From Mesostigma viride (taxonomy: Eukaryota > Streptophyta > Mesostigmatophyceae > Mesostigmatales > Mesostigmataceae), in NCBI GenBank assembly GCA_009746045.1, contig RPFO01001651.1, forward strand, positions 1-39,877: a stretch of DNA of 39,877 bases, written 5' to 3'. Both the position numbers and the translations under genes were made by a program. Every line of letters begins with the position of its first letter. Position 1 is the stretch's first letter. The notes beneath the pieces are model-generated. The model was not told the DNA's origin, ran no database searches, and saw only the letters and a program-made list of their open reading frames with translations. Positions 1 through 9,500 of the stretch are shown in pieces.

Positions 1-1
1 G

Positions 2-70
2 CTGAGCCAGCAGCTTGACGGCACCGTCACTCGAGAGGACAGCTCGGATGAGGATTACATCCCCATCTAG
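2..70 (+). CDS. C-terminal end of an unidentified plus-strand gene (5' partial)
   Basis: An open frame runs from base 2 to a TAG at 68-70 and ends in the acidic tail DSSDEDYIPI. The start lies outside the window. Short Ser/Asp/Glu tails of this kind are common at the end of plant transposase-like proteins, but there is far too little sequence to assign a family. The tail is followed directly by non-coding DNA, so this is the true 3' end of a reading frame if it is real. It could be a chance frame of 22 codons. Confidence 0.4.
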   Translation: MSQQLDGTVTREDSSDEDYIPI

Positions 71-349
71 TGCTTAACGGTTGGGGGATGATGCAGACGA
101 TATTTGTTTAAACTTTTGTGTAATTATTAATGAGATTAGCATAGTACTCCGTGGCATGCCTTTGCGCATGACACGCAAGTACTTACTTACTTACTTACTT
201 AGAGTTAGGTTAGTTCGATTACGCGGCTTCCTCCACCTCCACCCCCAGGGCGTCCCCAACATCTACTGCTCCAACCTAGGGCCATTGCTGGTACTTTTGA
301 CGTCATGAAAGCAGCGTTTTGGACTAGTGGAATATGATTTTACAGCATA
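71..349. other. Non-coding stretch with a short ACTT microsatellite
   Basis: This follows the stop of the partial gene. It contains about six ACTT units near 175-202 and no credible gene. Confidence 0.5.
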
Positions 350-575
350 AAAAGTCCATTTTATCATGAATGAACATGGCCAACAACCCCAAGTGCCCCT
401 AAATTTCTCAATATTTGTAGATAAATGCTACTTCTCATAAGCTAAACCTGCACAAATGCACAATTTGGGGCATGCATGTGAAAGTTTGAAGTACAAATTC
501 GCAATAAGGTTTTACATTTTTCAATTAATAATGGTATCTCATTCTTCAATCAATCAATTTGCAATCGTCCAAACA
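350..575 (+). repeat. Diverged fragment of the foldback-element arm
   Basis: The block matches, in the same order, the inner arm of the large foldback element at about 25268-25480 (direct) and 35300-35510 (inverted). Shared landmarks are TTTTATCATGAATGAA, AAGTGCCCCTAAATT, GCATGCATGTGAAAGT and AATGGTATCTCATT. It is clearly more diverged than the two arms are from each other, so it is an older, solo fragment of the same family. Confidence 0.7.
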
Positions 576-809
576 ATTTATTCATTTCATACATGTCCGA
601 ATATGTTTAAAGAACACATGCAAGTGCTCAATCAGCGTGGATCCCCTTCGACGCGCCGCACCATATATACATTCGACACGTCAACCCTTCTACTAAACTG
701 CCACTTCCAGAAGTCGCGGTCACTGATCGAACTACTATGTACATCTGCATTTCTGAATGTTGCGGTGGGCAAACGTGCAAAACGCGACTTCGTGCAAAGT
801 CCTTGCCCA

Positions 810-1537
810 TCATCGCTTGCCAGGTCGATGTGAAGGAATGTTGTCCCAGCTGGCGCCTTCCTTCAGGAGAGTAACATGTTCGCTGGCGAACTTCAGGGGG
901 AAACGAAACCTTCTCTCGCTCTCATCACTCCGACCGAGTTCGTACCCTTCATCAAACCATCTGATCACCACCTTCTCCTTCTCGCGGCCCAGGAGGGTGC
1001 CAAAGAGCAGAAAATCTTCCTTTTTGGGGTACTTGTGCTGCCAGTTTAGCCACATGTCCTCTACCCATTTCGAAGTCCAACCTCCGCGACCCAGTTTCGC
1101 GCCATCCATAAAGCGCATCCGGACGTCTGGCTCAACGTCCCTGATTGGGTCGACCGCTGTGCAAACCGCCCCCTTTTCCGCAACTGGCAGCCCCCCACCA
1201 TCTCTGCCCTGACCACCACCCTTCTGCGGCTGTGAAGGTTCGTCGGCACCCTCCGTCTCCTGCCCCGCCCCTCGCCTGCCCCCTCCCCGACGTTTTGCCT
1301 TCTGCCCCTGCGCAGCCGCCGCCTCTGCCATCAACTCTTCGTACGTTTTTTCTGGCTGACCGCACGGTAAGGGTGGTGCGTGGGGTGCGTTGGGTGGGAG
1401 GGAGGCCCCTCCCGCCCCCGGTTGTGCAACTGGTGCGCCGACCGCGGCCTGGCCAACAACACGGCCGGCCTCTCCGGACACAGTCCCAGACGCGGATCCA
1501 CGGGGAAACCGAACTGGAGTTTCTTCTTCGCCTTTCC
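810..1537 (-). CDS. Last exon (exon 7) of the long minus-strand gene
   Basis: The acceptor GTGCAG ends at 1538. The previous exon ends in phase 1 at 1679 and the join G|GG AAA keeps the frame. The exon starts GKGEEETPVRFPRG and runs unbroken to a TGA at 810-812, giving about 243 residues. The first half is Ala/Gly/Pro-rich and disordered, with a basic patch KAKRRGGGRR. The second half is globular and aromatic-rich, with segments such as KWVEDMWLNWQHKYPKKEDF and KVVIRWFDEGYELGRSDESE. No family was recognised. The overlapping plus-strand frames here are shadows. Confidence 0.6.
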
Positions 1538-1678
1538 CTGCACGTAAGCACATGCCAATTAACATGAATACGGAAGGGTCGTGTGAGAAATCAATGAAGC
1601 CATGGACTGATGCAAAAAAACTTATGTAGAAATATATTAAGGTACTTATTAAACTCGTTTATTGAAAATGAAATTTAC

Positions 1679-4345
1679 CGGCCGAATGTACCGTTGGAGC
1701 GTGGAAGGGCATCCTTGTTCGATCGAAGATATCCGTCAATGCGGTCAACGGTGCGGTCGATGTCCCTGGCGGCGCCTCAACATCGACCACCTCAGTCGGG
1801 CGCATCAATCCGGCAAACGCCGGCCCTCCACCTGAGACTGTCGGCGGACCCTCCACGTTACGAGCCTCCAATACCCTCTTCTGCAGTGGGGTGCTCGCAA
1901 CAAAATCCGTGTCAGCCGACGGGACCGGATCGTCATCCTCATTCAGCAGTATCGTGTCCGGGCATTGCTCCATCCCCGTCGGGCGGGGGGGCAAAGTCAT
2001 CACAACCGTCCTTCCTGACGACGGTACGGGATCGTCATCCATACCCAAAGAAACCGAGGCGAGGGCGGGGGTCCCCTCAACCGGGGGTCCCCATGAATCC
2101 TGACGAGGCCTCATTCCCATCTGTCGGACACGACCGCCTCCCGTAAATCGGGAACGCCCGCCGGCGCTACCAGTAACAGGCCGCGAGCCTGCTTCCTGCT
2201 GGCGATCCCCATCCTCATCACAGATACGCCCGCCGGCGTTACCAGTAACAGGCTGCGAGCCTCCTTCCTGCTGGCGATCCCCCTCATCACAGATACGCCC
2301 GCCGGCGTTTCCAGTAACAGGCCGCGAGCCTCCTTCCTGCTGGCGATCCCCCTCCTCATCACAGATACGCCCGCCGGCGTTTCCAGTAACAGGCCGCGAG
2401 CCTCCTCCCGCTGGCGATCCCCCTCCTCATCACAGATACGCCCGCCGGCGTTTCCAACGACAGGCCTCGAGTCTCCTTCACCAGCACGCTGGCGCTTACC
2501 TCCCCCCCTGTTGTCTTCATCCCCCCCCATTGTCTCATCACGCGAGCCTCCATCATCCCGACTGCGCTTTTTCCCTCCCCTTCCATCTCCTCCCCCGTCC
2601 CTCTCCTCCTCCCCCCTTCTCCTCCTCCCATCCCCTTTCTCCCCCTCCGCCTGCCCCTCCTCCCCGGGCGGGTGCCCCTCAGCAATATCCTCCTCCTCGT
2701 CCTCCTCGTCCTCCTCGTCCTCCTCGTCCTCCTCGTCCTCCTCGTCCTCCTCATCCTCCTCCTCTCATCCTCATCCTCATCCACCTCCCCCACTTCCTCC
2801 TCCCCCTCTTCCCCCTTCTCCGAATCATCATCCTCATCAGACGAAGAATCGTCGTCGGCAAAGTAGGCGAGGTCTTCCACCCATCTTCAACAAGCCAATA
2901 TTTGATAAGGCGGACCAGGCGCTTCCACCGGCGGATATGGGCGGGCTCCCCGAACACCAGCAGAACTCTGCAGGGTCCCCTAAAAAGGGCGTTGGTCATC
3001 TTGTCAACCACATCCCACACGACCGGGCTCAAATGCGAGGAGGGTTTGGGAATGTGGCTCTCCTCCGGAATGCAGTCTGGGTCCCACTTGCGCAGGTTCC
3101 TCCACTTCTCGTTGCTGTCAGCTGCCAGGTCCAGCACAGCAAACGCCTGGTCCTTCAGCGACCGAGGAATTTTGTCAGACCCCGTGCACAACTCGTCCAC
3201 CACCTTCGTCACCACCAGATCCTTTCTTTTTTCGTTTTCCTTCCATGTCATTGTCCTGTATGCGATCCAGTCGGATCCCATCCTCACCCCCTTCCAATCG
3301 CTGTAGGCTTCCAACCTGTCCCGCCACCCCTTCTTGGCCTTGGTAGTCCCCTCCTCCGCCGCCTCCTCGACCTCCTTCTCGACCTCCGCCGCCGCCTCCT
3401 TTGGCACACCCAGCAGATGTTTGGTCTTCACCCCCAAATCGTCATACAAATGACGGGGGTGGGAAGCGAGCAGCCCTCTCGGGAACTTCCAGTCCTTCTG
3501 GTCGACCACTTTCCTTTTAGCCGGCGGAAGGTCCCTCAGCGTGAGAATGATCGCCCTCGTGGCCGTGACGACCACCCGCCAAAAGTCTCTGGTCAGGCGG
3601 CAGTCGGCGATGAACTTGTCGAGGTCCGTGGCGAAGGTGCCCTTCAGCTTCACGCCAAACACGTGCTCCCTCACCAATACGGGGTTGAAGGTCCCGTCTA
3701 GTTGTTTGCAAGCGGCCATCAGGGGGGGTTCTCCAGGAACTTGATGTGGGCGAATTGCACGGCCGCCTCTTTCAAATTCTTGGCGACTTCCATTATTTTT
3801 ATCAGGTTGCTGGGAGGGGCCTCACAGGACATGATCGGCGCTTGGATCAGGCTGTCGAAGTACTGGAAACTCGCAAGTTCCCGATGCGCGGTGAAAATGG
3901 ACAGTTCGTGCGCCTTGTCTTTAGGGCGCGCGTCAAGGAAGTCTTGCCGAGCCGCGATATCCTGTGCGATCGCCGGCTTGCCGTCGACAACGGGCTTCAA
4001 AGGGTCCTCACACCAGAACAGCCAGCGCTGCATGAAGTTCTTCTGGTCCGGCCCCCACTTGTCGTCTCTTCAGCCCCCCTGCCTTGTCGCCGGCGCCGTC
4101 CCCTTCGGCCTTGGCTTGCTCTCCTTTCTGCCAAAAGGGCTTCACAATCGCCCAGATCTTGCCGTACAGAGGAGTTGGGAGAGACACGCCCTTCCCTCTC
4201 TTGACGGGTCCATATGCCTGGTAGGCCCGGTGCACATCCCCCAGCGCTGAGCCCCACGTTGCCTTGGCTTGGGCTGTGTCCTCGCGTTCATGGCGTTCCC
4301 GAGCTGCCTGACAATGCCGATCATCTCGCCGACTCGTTCGGAAAC
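1679..4345 (-). CDS. Large exon 6 of the minus-strand gene, with several frame breaks
   Basis: The acceptor GATGCAG lies at 4346 and the donor GTAAAT at 1678. In order the exon reads: VSERVGEMIGIVRQLGNAMN; AQAKATWGSALGDVHRAYQA; a segment with QRWLFWCEDPLKPVVDGKPA; a long alpha-helical part with FIADCRLTRDFWRVVVTATR and KKGWRDRLEAYSDWKGVRMG; an acidic tract (FADDDSSSDEDDDSEKGEEG); a GAG/GAC-repeat Glu/Asp run; a basic linker; the 24-residue repeats; and a Pro/Thr/Val-rich end. Breaks fall near 4280, 4055, 3722-3728 (G7 on the plus strand), 2868, 2760 and 2410. Adding one base repairs all except that near 4055. Function unknown. The exon is long and uninterrupted by introns, as in transposon-derived genes. 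Confidence 0.55.
2153..2460 (-). repeat. In-frame 24-residue coding repeats carrying the GC-rich motif
   Basis: Five motif cores (CGCCCGCCGGCG on the plus strand) start at 2155, 2227, 2296, 2368 and 2439, giving spacings of 72, 69, 72 and 71 bases. The sense translation of a unit is GNAGGRICDEEGDRQQEGGS followed by RPVT. The 71-base unit lacks one base and breaks the frame. The motif here is GGAAACGCCGGCGGGCGTAT on the sense strand, the reverse of its orientation in introns. Confidence 0.8.
2693..2762 (-). repeat. TCCTCG hexanucleotide tract coding for an acidic run
   Basis: About ten TCCTCG units (plus strand) read as repeated Glu-Glu-Asp in the frame continuous with the neighbouring acidic segment. 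The alternative frame gives Arg-Arg-Thr. A one-base break sits at its upper edge near 2758-2768. Confidence 0.75.
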
Positions 4346-4591
4346 CTGCATCGCCGTATGGCAAAAACGCGCAGAGACACATCGACAGTCCTCCCAAATA
4401 AGCACAACTCAACTGAGAACAATAAAGCGACTCACAGAAACGCCGGCGGTCGCATCTTGACCAAAATATGGTGGAACATGAAAACCCCTTATAGAAACGC
4501 CGGCGGTCGCATCTTGACCGAACTAATGGCATACTGAAATTAACACAAGAAAACCACTTATAGAAACGCCGGCGGTCGCAACCTGGCTTAC
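4346..4591 (-). repeat. Intron with three copies of the GC-rich motif
   Basis: The copies on the plus strand are at 4437-4456, 4494-4513 and 4563-4582, each GAAACGCCGGCGGTCGCA followed by AC or TC. The copy nearest the donor starts about 8 bases after the GTAAGC splice site. The 57- to 69-base spacing and shared flanks (TTATAGAAACG on the last two) indicate tandem duplication. Confidence 0.75.
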
Positions 4592-5778
4592 CTTCTGTTC
4601 ACGGATCTGCCACCAGGTCGGCAGGATGGTCTCACCCTTGAGCATCTGCACGTCCACCCCCCCGAAATTCGTCCAATCAGTTGCCCACTCCTCCAGCTTC
4701 GCCGCGGCCACGGTCTTCGTGACCTCCTGCTCCTTCCCTCCCCGCGCAACGACCCTGAGCTTTTCCGCCTTCATGAAACCATTCAGCATTGCCTTGTACC
4801 ACACAGATCTTTGGTCCACGGTCATATTTGGGGTGACCAGTTCGAATTTCACCGATTTGATGAGTGTGGTAAAGTGGTTCCCGTCCAGCACGAGAAAGCC
4901 GCAAATGGCTGGCGGCAACGGTGGCTTTCTCTCGAGTGGAGCCATCTCCCAGGCGGACTTGCACAAACTGTCCAAAAGCGCGGCCTTTCTCACGTCCACG
5001 GGCTTAAGATCGTCCAGAATATCGGCCGGTCCTGTCAGAACCGCGGTGGAAGCAGCTTCGGCCATCTCCTTGGCCGAGCTCGTTCGCAGGTAGATATCAA
5101 TCTCTTTGTCAGTCATTGCGCGAGCGTAGCCAGCCTTCATTGTCCGTGCCCCCCCATCTCCCCGAAGAGTTGCGCGAGCTGACGCTGGGTACCTTCCTTT
5201 TTCGTCCATTCATGAAAACTGTTGGGGCACCGGTCAGCCAAAAACTGGAACGAGTACCGCCACACAGGAATCACCAGCTTGTCGTGGCCGTAGTCGGACT
5301 CCGAGTTTGCAAAAATGGTGGCGTTCTGCTCGGCTCTAGACAGATGCAAGTCTCGTGCGAGGAGCTTCTGAGGCCCAACGAACAGGTTCCTTGTCCACAC
5401 CCGATTTCGATGCACCAAGGCCTTGGACATGTCATCGAGGTCCCGAGGCTGAACGGCAAGCTGCTTCCGCAACCGTTTGCCCTTCGCGATCTCATCGTTC
5501 ACATCCAGGATGTCATCATCATCCTGCGACACCGGGGACTTCTCCCATTTCTCAAGCAGAGACACGGGAGCATCCGCAACCTCCACCTCCTTTCCTTTCC
5601 CCTTTCCCTTCAGCGCCTTCCCCTTGTGGGTCGCAAGTGCTTCGGAGAGTCCCTTCTGGAATTCGTCGACGGCAGCAGTCCACGTACTCGCTACTTCCAC
5701 ATCCGAGCTGCGCGCGTGCTGGTCGAGGCTGATTGAGTACAGGATGGCCGCGTGGGTCGCCCTCTCGGCCTGCACGTA
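4592..5778 (-). CDS. Exon 5, with a ParB-like DGNH loop and a G7 frame break
   Basis: The acceptor CACTGCAG precedes TACGTGCAGGCC and the donor after EQK is GTAAGC. The N-terminal half includes YVQAERATHAAILYSISLDQ, a Lys/Gly-rich KGKALKGKGKGKEVEV and VWTRNLFVGPQKLLARDLHL. A 7-G run at 5147-5153 then breaks the frame; an eighth G joins LAQLFGEMGG to ARTMKAGYARAMTDKEIDIY. The second half has KPVDVRKAALLDSLCKSAWE followed by ICGFLVLDGNHFTTLIKSVK. ParB and sulfiredoxin-type domains have a similar hydrophobic-strand plus DGxHR loop after a short basic/helical stretch. Here the Arg is replaced by Phe, so catalytic or nucleotide-binding function is doubtful. The resemblance is inferred from the motif only. 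Confidence 0.55.
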
Positions 5779-5786
5779 CTGCAGTG

Positions 5787-6209
5787 ATGCGAAACAATCA
5801 GGAAAGCATAACCAAAAGGAAAAAGTAAATGTCACACTTGAGAAACGCCGGCCGTCGCAACCTACATGAAACCTGAACCTCAACATCAAAGCCCCCCTCA
5901 CAACAGAGGTACACTTGGCTCATTTCCCTCAACCGTGATGCGAAAAAATCAGGAAAACATAGTCAAAAGGAAGTGTCACACTTAAGAAACGCCGGCCGTC
6001 GCAACCTACATGAAACCTGGATCTCAAGAAGCCCCCTCACAACAGAGGTACACTTACCTCATTCCCCTTAACAATGATAGGAAAAAATCAGGAAAGCATA
6101 ACCAAAAGGAATAAAGTAAATGTCACACTTGAGAAACGCCGGCCGTCGCAACCTACATGAAACGTGGACCTCAAGAACAAAGACCCCCTCACAACAGAGG
6201 TAGACTTAC
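5787..6209 (-). repeat. Three tandem 145-bp intron repeats that include the splice donor
   Basis: The unit recurs at about 5787, 5936 and 6074. Each carries one GC-rich motif (5842-5861, 5986-6005, 6133-6152; GAAACGCCGGCCGTCGCAAC) and a copy of the exon-4/intron junction. The functional donor is at 6208-6209. A duplicate donor with intact GTAAG lies at 6056-6057. A third copy near 5914-5918 has GTAAG changed to CCAAG. Confidence 0.8.
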
Positions 6210-6716
6210 CTCATTCCCCTCAACCGCTGCTGCTTCAGCCGCTTTCTTCGACCCCTTCGCGGTCTTCGGAGACTTGTCCCGGCGGGCATCGTGTTCCTTC
6301 AACATCTTGATCAGAGTCTTGGCGTCCGCCATCGTCACCGTCAACAGTTTACACTTCCTCTCCTTCGCTTTGCCCTCGAACAGGTTCTCCTGCATCCACT
6401 TTATCAAGGCCTTGGCGCTCGGGATCTCCTCAGGCTGTGTGGCGCCATCGGGCGCGCACGCATTCTTCACGATCAACTCAGCGACTTGATGGAGAGTCAT
6501 CATCTGGTTCCGTACCTCAGGTGGGGCTGTTTCCGTTCTCACCTCGGCCACAACCCGCTTTGCCAACGTCCTCAGTTTATAAGCATCCGCTTGCTCCTTA
6601 AAGCGTGTCATTTTCGCAGTATCGCCGTCGCTTCCACCCACGCCCTCTGACACAGGCTCACCGACAGCGATAGCCCCCTCTCCCTGGAGATTTGCCCCAC
6701 CCTGACGACCGGCTTC
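6210..6716 (-). CDS. Exon 4 of the long minus-strand gene
   Basis: The exon is 507 bases (169 codons), open throughout, with acceptor CTTGCAG and donor GTAAGT, both in phase 0. It begins EAGRQGGANLQGEGAIAVGE. The middle contains MTRFKEQADAYKLRTLAKRV and a helical segment KALIKWMQENLFEGKAKERK. It ends in a charged, Lys/Ala-rich stretch (KTAKGSKKAAEAAAVEGNE). It looks like a predicted coiled or helical linker. No family was recognised. It is the cleanest exon of the gene, with no frame break. Confidence 0.65.
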
Positions 6717-6766
6717 CTGCAAGAACATTATCAACGGAAGATCAAATAATGTAAGAAAAGTGTAAA

Positions 6767-6786
6767 GAAACGCCGGCCGTCGTAAC
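6767..6786 (-). repeat. Intronic copy of the GC-rich motif
   Basis: GAAACGCCGGCCGTCGTAAC on the plus strand lies in the intron 6717-6841, in the same orientation relative to the gene as the other intronic copies. Confidence 0.75.
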
Positions 6787-6841
6787 TCTGTCCATTGAGG
6801 ACGAACCTAAACTTTCGATTACTAAGTCAACGGTAACTTAC

Positions 6842-6921
6842 CCTTCCCCCCTCTGCAGTGGAACCACCGTAAGATCCACTTCCCCTCCTCTCACCGCCCT
6901 CTGCTGCTCGAACGGACTTCC
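6842..6921 (-). CDS. Small exon 3 of the minus-strand gene
   Basis: This 80-base exon lies between acceptor TTTTTACAG and donor GTAAGT and reads GSPFEQQRAVRGGEVDLTVV then PLQRGEG. Its length leaves phase 2, while exons 2 and 4 both need phase 0. One extra G in its G6 run (81 bases) would make the three exons agree. Treat it as a real exon with a suspected one-base loss. Confidence 0.45.
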
Positions 6922-7050
6922 CTGTAAAAATAGCAAACGCGATTGTCCATTCACAAGAAAAAAATTACTACAAAAATAAACAAGGATATACGCACGCAAA
7001 CCATTTCATTACAAGTAAACTGCGGAGAGGAATCTGACGCACTCATGTAC

Positions 7051-7107
7051 CTGGGTGCTTCCCGCCATTGAGCGGGCTTCTCTTGCACCCACATCCTCTT
7101 GCCGGCC
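7051..7107 (-). CDS. Small exon 2 of the minus-strand gene
   Basis: A 57-base exon with acceptor TTCGCAG and donor GTACAT reads GRQEDVGAREARSMAGSTQ in phase 0 at both ends. Support comes from the splice signals and the intact frame; there is no recognisable domain. Confidence 0.45.
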
Positions 7108-7228
7108 CTGCGAACATTTCAACGGAAAGTAAAAATCCGCTTAGTTGTCGGAAATGACATGTCTGGCGAATATTGCAAAAAAATGCGTATTGTATTTCAC
7201 GACATCAATTAAATGGGCAGAGACTTAC

Positions 7229-7901
7229 GAAGATCGGCCCGCCACCTTCCAAATTGCCCGCGTCATTCGAAAACATCGAGGTCTTCCCCTCCATCGACCC
7301 CCTTCCCCCTTCCCCTTGGCCGCGGCGGGGGCATATCGCCCGTCGCGACCGGCTTGGAAGTCGCGGGGGGATCCCTTGCGGTTGAGGGCACTGCGGCCGA
7401 CTCGTGCACACTCTCCCCCCTCTTTTGGGCTACTGCGGCAGGCGCGGCATGGGAGGGCGCGGCGGCTAGTGTCTCTGGCGCATTCTGAGCCAACCGACGC
7501 AACCTTAGCTCCTGCTGGAGCAGGGTTTCGAAACGAGGCATGAATGTGCGCTTGGAGGTATAAGGCACCTTGGCGACTTCAGGTTTGTCATTAAGGATGT
7601 CTTGGTACAGCGCGAATTGCTGTTCACGAGTGCCATTCGCGAGTCGCTCAAACCGCTCAATCTGAATCCGCTTAACCGGATCGTCCACCATCTCAAGACC
7701 ACCGTGGTACTCATCCTTCCCAGTGACCGCGGCAAAGCTGACACCAGATTCCACCATTGGGGGCGGCGTGCCCTCCCTTGCACGCTTGTGAGGAGGCTGT
7801 TGTGAGGAGGCGCCTTGGGCCTGAACTGCTTGCCCTTCAGACGCTTCCCCCCTAGGGGGAGAGTCGCCGACCACCTGCGATGTAGGGCCGCCCTTTTCCA
7901 T
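7229..7901 (-). CDS. Exon 1 (first certain exon) of the long minus-strand gene
   Basis: The exon begins ATGGAAAAGGGCGGCC directly after a GTTGTTGCAG acceptor, so this ATG may be an internal codon of a longer transcript or a start reached from an upstream 5' exon. It encodes a disordered Gln/Pro/Ala-rich start (MEKGGPTSQVVGDSPPRGEA), a helical region (MVDDPVKRIQIERFERLANG, FMPRFETLLQQELRLRRLAQ) and a Gly/Lys/Pro-rich end. One frame break near 7265-7280 must be crossed to reach SNDAGNLEGGGPIF before donor GTAAGT; unlike most breaks here it needs a base removed (or two added). If unspliced, the reading frame stops at 7263. Confidence 0.6.
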
Positions 7902-8167
7902 CTGCAACAACAAAACACAAAAATTGGAAAAATCATACGAGTCAGCAGGAAGATGCGCCCCACGTCGCAACTCAATACAAAAATGCATCATTATGTCAAG
8001 GTACAAACAACGTTATAATTCAGAAAGAACAGAGATTCATAACAAGAGAACGACGCACTAAAAGATGCGACCGCCGTCGCAACTTTCGTCAATTCACTCA
8101 CTATACAAACAACTCTATGTCCCTCATAAAGAATCATTTGGCAAGGAAATGCAAAAAATTCGGTTAC
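7902..8167 (-). other. Probable intron or gap between the zinc-finger gene and exon 1
   Basis: This is bounded by a GTAACC donor at 8167 and a CAG acceptor at 7902, both in phase 0, so the upstream gene could be spliced onto exon 1. It holds one variant of the GC-rich motif at 8064-8083 (GATGCGACCGCCGTCGCAAC), whose orientation is ambiguous. Confidence 0.4.
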
Positions 8168-8856
8168 CAACTCCGTCGACCCATAAGTGGTTCGCGAATG
8201 GGAAATCGCTGCTGATTTTCGGTCGGGCCCTTCATGGTATTTTCGAAATCTCGAGGCAAGGTTGCGCGGAAGAGGGCCCTCCTTAATCATGCGTGCGATC
8301 GGACTGGCCATGGAAAGGGATACCTGGTTCCTGGACTGCCTTGCAAGGTCAACCATCTTGAAACTTCCCCTAAGAAGGAAATCAGACGTCAGACGGTTGA
8401 ATATGCGTACGTCAAGATTTGACCAACCCATCATCCATTCAACCACCTTCTCCGCGGCATCATGGAAGACCTGGCTCTCATCCGCCATTCCTCCAGACCC
8501 AAACAACAATCGGCCGTGTTGTCGTCGTGCCTCCTAAGGCGAATGTTCACGTCCTCTTTGTCATCATCCATTTCCGACAGCCGAATTACAGCCCTTTTGG
8601 CTCCGTCCACTCCATCCTCAAGAAGGACGTCCATCTGCGCCCCTCCCACACAATTGTTGTCAACGTATTGTTGCAGATGACGGGAAATCATGTCCTTTCC
8701 GAAAGCTACGATGTGTTCCCCACACAGACCCATGTCGGTAATTGACAGCTTTTTACATTTCCTATCCCGGCACTTCTTTTCGGGATCCTTCTCAAAAATC
8801 CGGAAAACAGCGTCCTGATATGGACGTCCCCTTATGTCGACCGTCAGACTGGACAT
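8168..8856 (-). pseudogene. Small zinc-binding protein with a C3Hc3H-like half-finger
   Basis: The ATG at 8856 follows a TTCGCAG acceptor directly. Residues 29-48 read CRDRKCKKLSITDMGLCGEH, a C-x4-C-x10-C-x2-H pattern like one half of the zf-C3Hc3H (KANSL2/INO80D-type) potential DNA-binding domain. A mixed acidic/basic middle follows (LSEMDDDKEDVNIRLRRHDD). A one-base break near 8480 then joins LGLEEW to ADESQVFHDAAEKVVEWMMG and an alpha-helical C-terminal part. It ends at a GTAACC donor or, unspliced, runs to 7991. The same cysteine pattern and the same upstream gap occur in the gene at 17276, so the two are probably paralogues. Function unknown; the finger assignment is by spacing only. Confidence 0.5.
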
Positions 8857-9136
8857 CTGCGAAACCAGAACATACCGGCCGCGAGTAGTTTATATTATTA
8901 AAAAAAACTGGCATTTATTAAGTCATCTTCATCTATTTATGCGAGCTAAAATTTGAAGAAAATGCAACAAAGAAACGCCCTGGGGCGCAACTTCCTCAAC
9001 AACCACTTTCTACGTACAAACGAATGGCAATCACATCGACTACGATTGTCACTACATACGAATGTCCAGACAATATAATGTGTATGTAGAGGGGGGGCAT
9101 TCAACACCAGAGAAACGCCGGCGGGCGCAACTCATA
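8857..9136 (-). promoter_or_regulatory. Intergenic gap with two GC-rich motifs, AATAAA and an AG|ATG junction
   Basis: On the sense strand, a motif at 9131-9112 (GTTGCGCCCGCCGGCGTTTC) follows the previous stop by a few bases. A second lies at 8991-8972 (GTTGCGCCCCAGGGCGTTTC), followed by TTAATAAA, a T-run and GGCCGGTATGTT...TCGCAG|ATGTCC. The order matches the gap at 17277-17431. Confidence 0.55.
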
Positions 9137-9379
9137 TCAATATAGACTGTCCCGCGACTCGTTCCACTCTCTGCAGGTTTTGCAACAACCGATCGAGCGA
9201 ACTCTCGGAACCTCTTTCGCCGCCATTTCATCGACACGAGCGAACATCTCTTCTTTGGCGGCCACCAACTTTGCCTCCTTGTTGCCGGTGTCAGGATAGA
9301 TTTCGGACCTCCTAGTCTTCATCGGGGCCACTCTCTCCAAATACTCTGCACACAGAGAATCCTGCTCCTCCTCCACAAT
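9137..9379 (-). pseudogene. C-terminal part of the zinc-binding gene split by the 9380-16641 insertion
   Basis: The frame reads ATT GTG GAG GAG then EEQDSLCAEYLERVAPMKTR and ends CCKTCREWNESRDSLY with a TGA at 9137-9139. Its first three bases (9379-9377, ATT on the sense strand) repeat the last three of the N-terminal part at 16644-16642. Deleting the insertion and one ATT joins KAIVSGVKA-I to VEEEQDSL in the same frame. The segment is charged and helical with a short Cys-Cys-x2-Cys near the end. No family was recognised. Confidence 0.65.
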
Positions 9380-9410
9380 CCCTAAGCTCGTCTGGATTTG
9401 TACTAGAACA
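9380..9410 (+). repeat. Left terminal inverted repeat
   Basis: These 31 bases are identical to the reverse complement of 16611-16641. The match stops sharply just inside the element. Confidence 0.85.
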
Positions 9411-9500
9411 CGCAATTTGTAGTTCATTTTGAAAAGTTGTATTTTATTGAATTTAAAGTTTCCACTTAAGTCTCTGAGGAAGGGGAAGTTCATAGGACCC

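Larger units (their letters stand above)
810..7901 (-). pseudogene. Seven-exon gene of unknown function with several frame breaks (overview)
   Basis: The exons, in transcript order, are 7901-7229, 7107-7051, 6921-6842, 6716-6210, 5778-4592, 4345-1679 and 1537-810. The introns have GTAAG/GTAAAT/GTACAT donors and pyrimidine-rich CAG acceptors. Phases agree at 6210/5778 (phase 0), 4592/4345 (phase 0) and 1679/1537 (phase 1), which supports one transcript. The product would be about 1,950 residues, with Ala/Gly/Pro-rich linkers, a ParB-like loop in exon 5 and an acidic tract plus 24-residue repeats in exon 6. At least eight frame breaks are needed to read it, most repaired by one added base. Nearly every intron holds the dispersed GC-rich motif. 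I do not recognise the whole protein; it could be mobile-element derived. Exon 1 may instead be spliced to the upstream gene at 8168. Confidence 0.6.

Noticed and set aside
660-670. TATA box (ATATATAC) near the left end
   Set aside because: It lies downstream of the 3' end of the minus-strand gene with no plus-strand gene after it and no CCAAT or G-box nearby.
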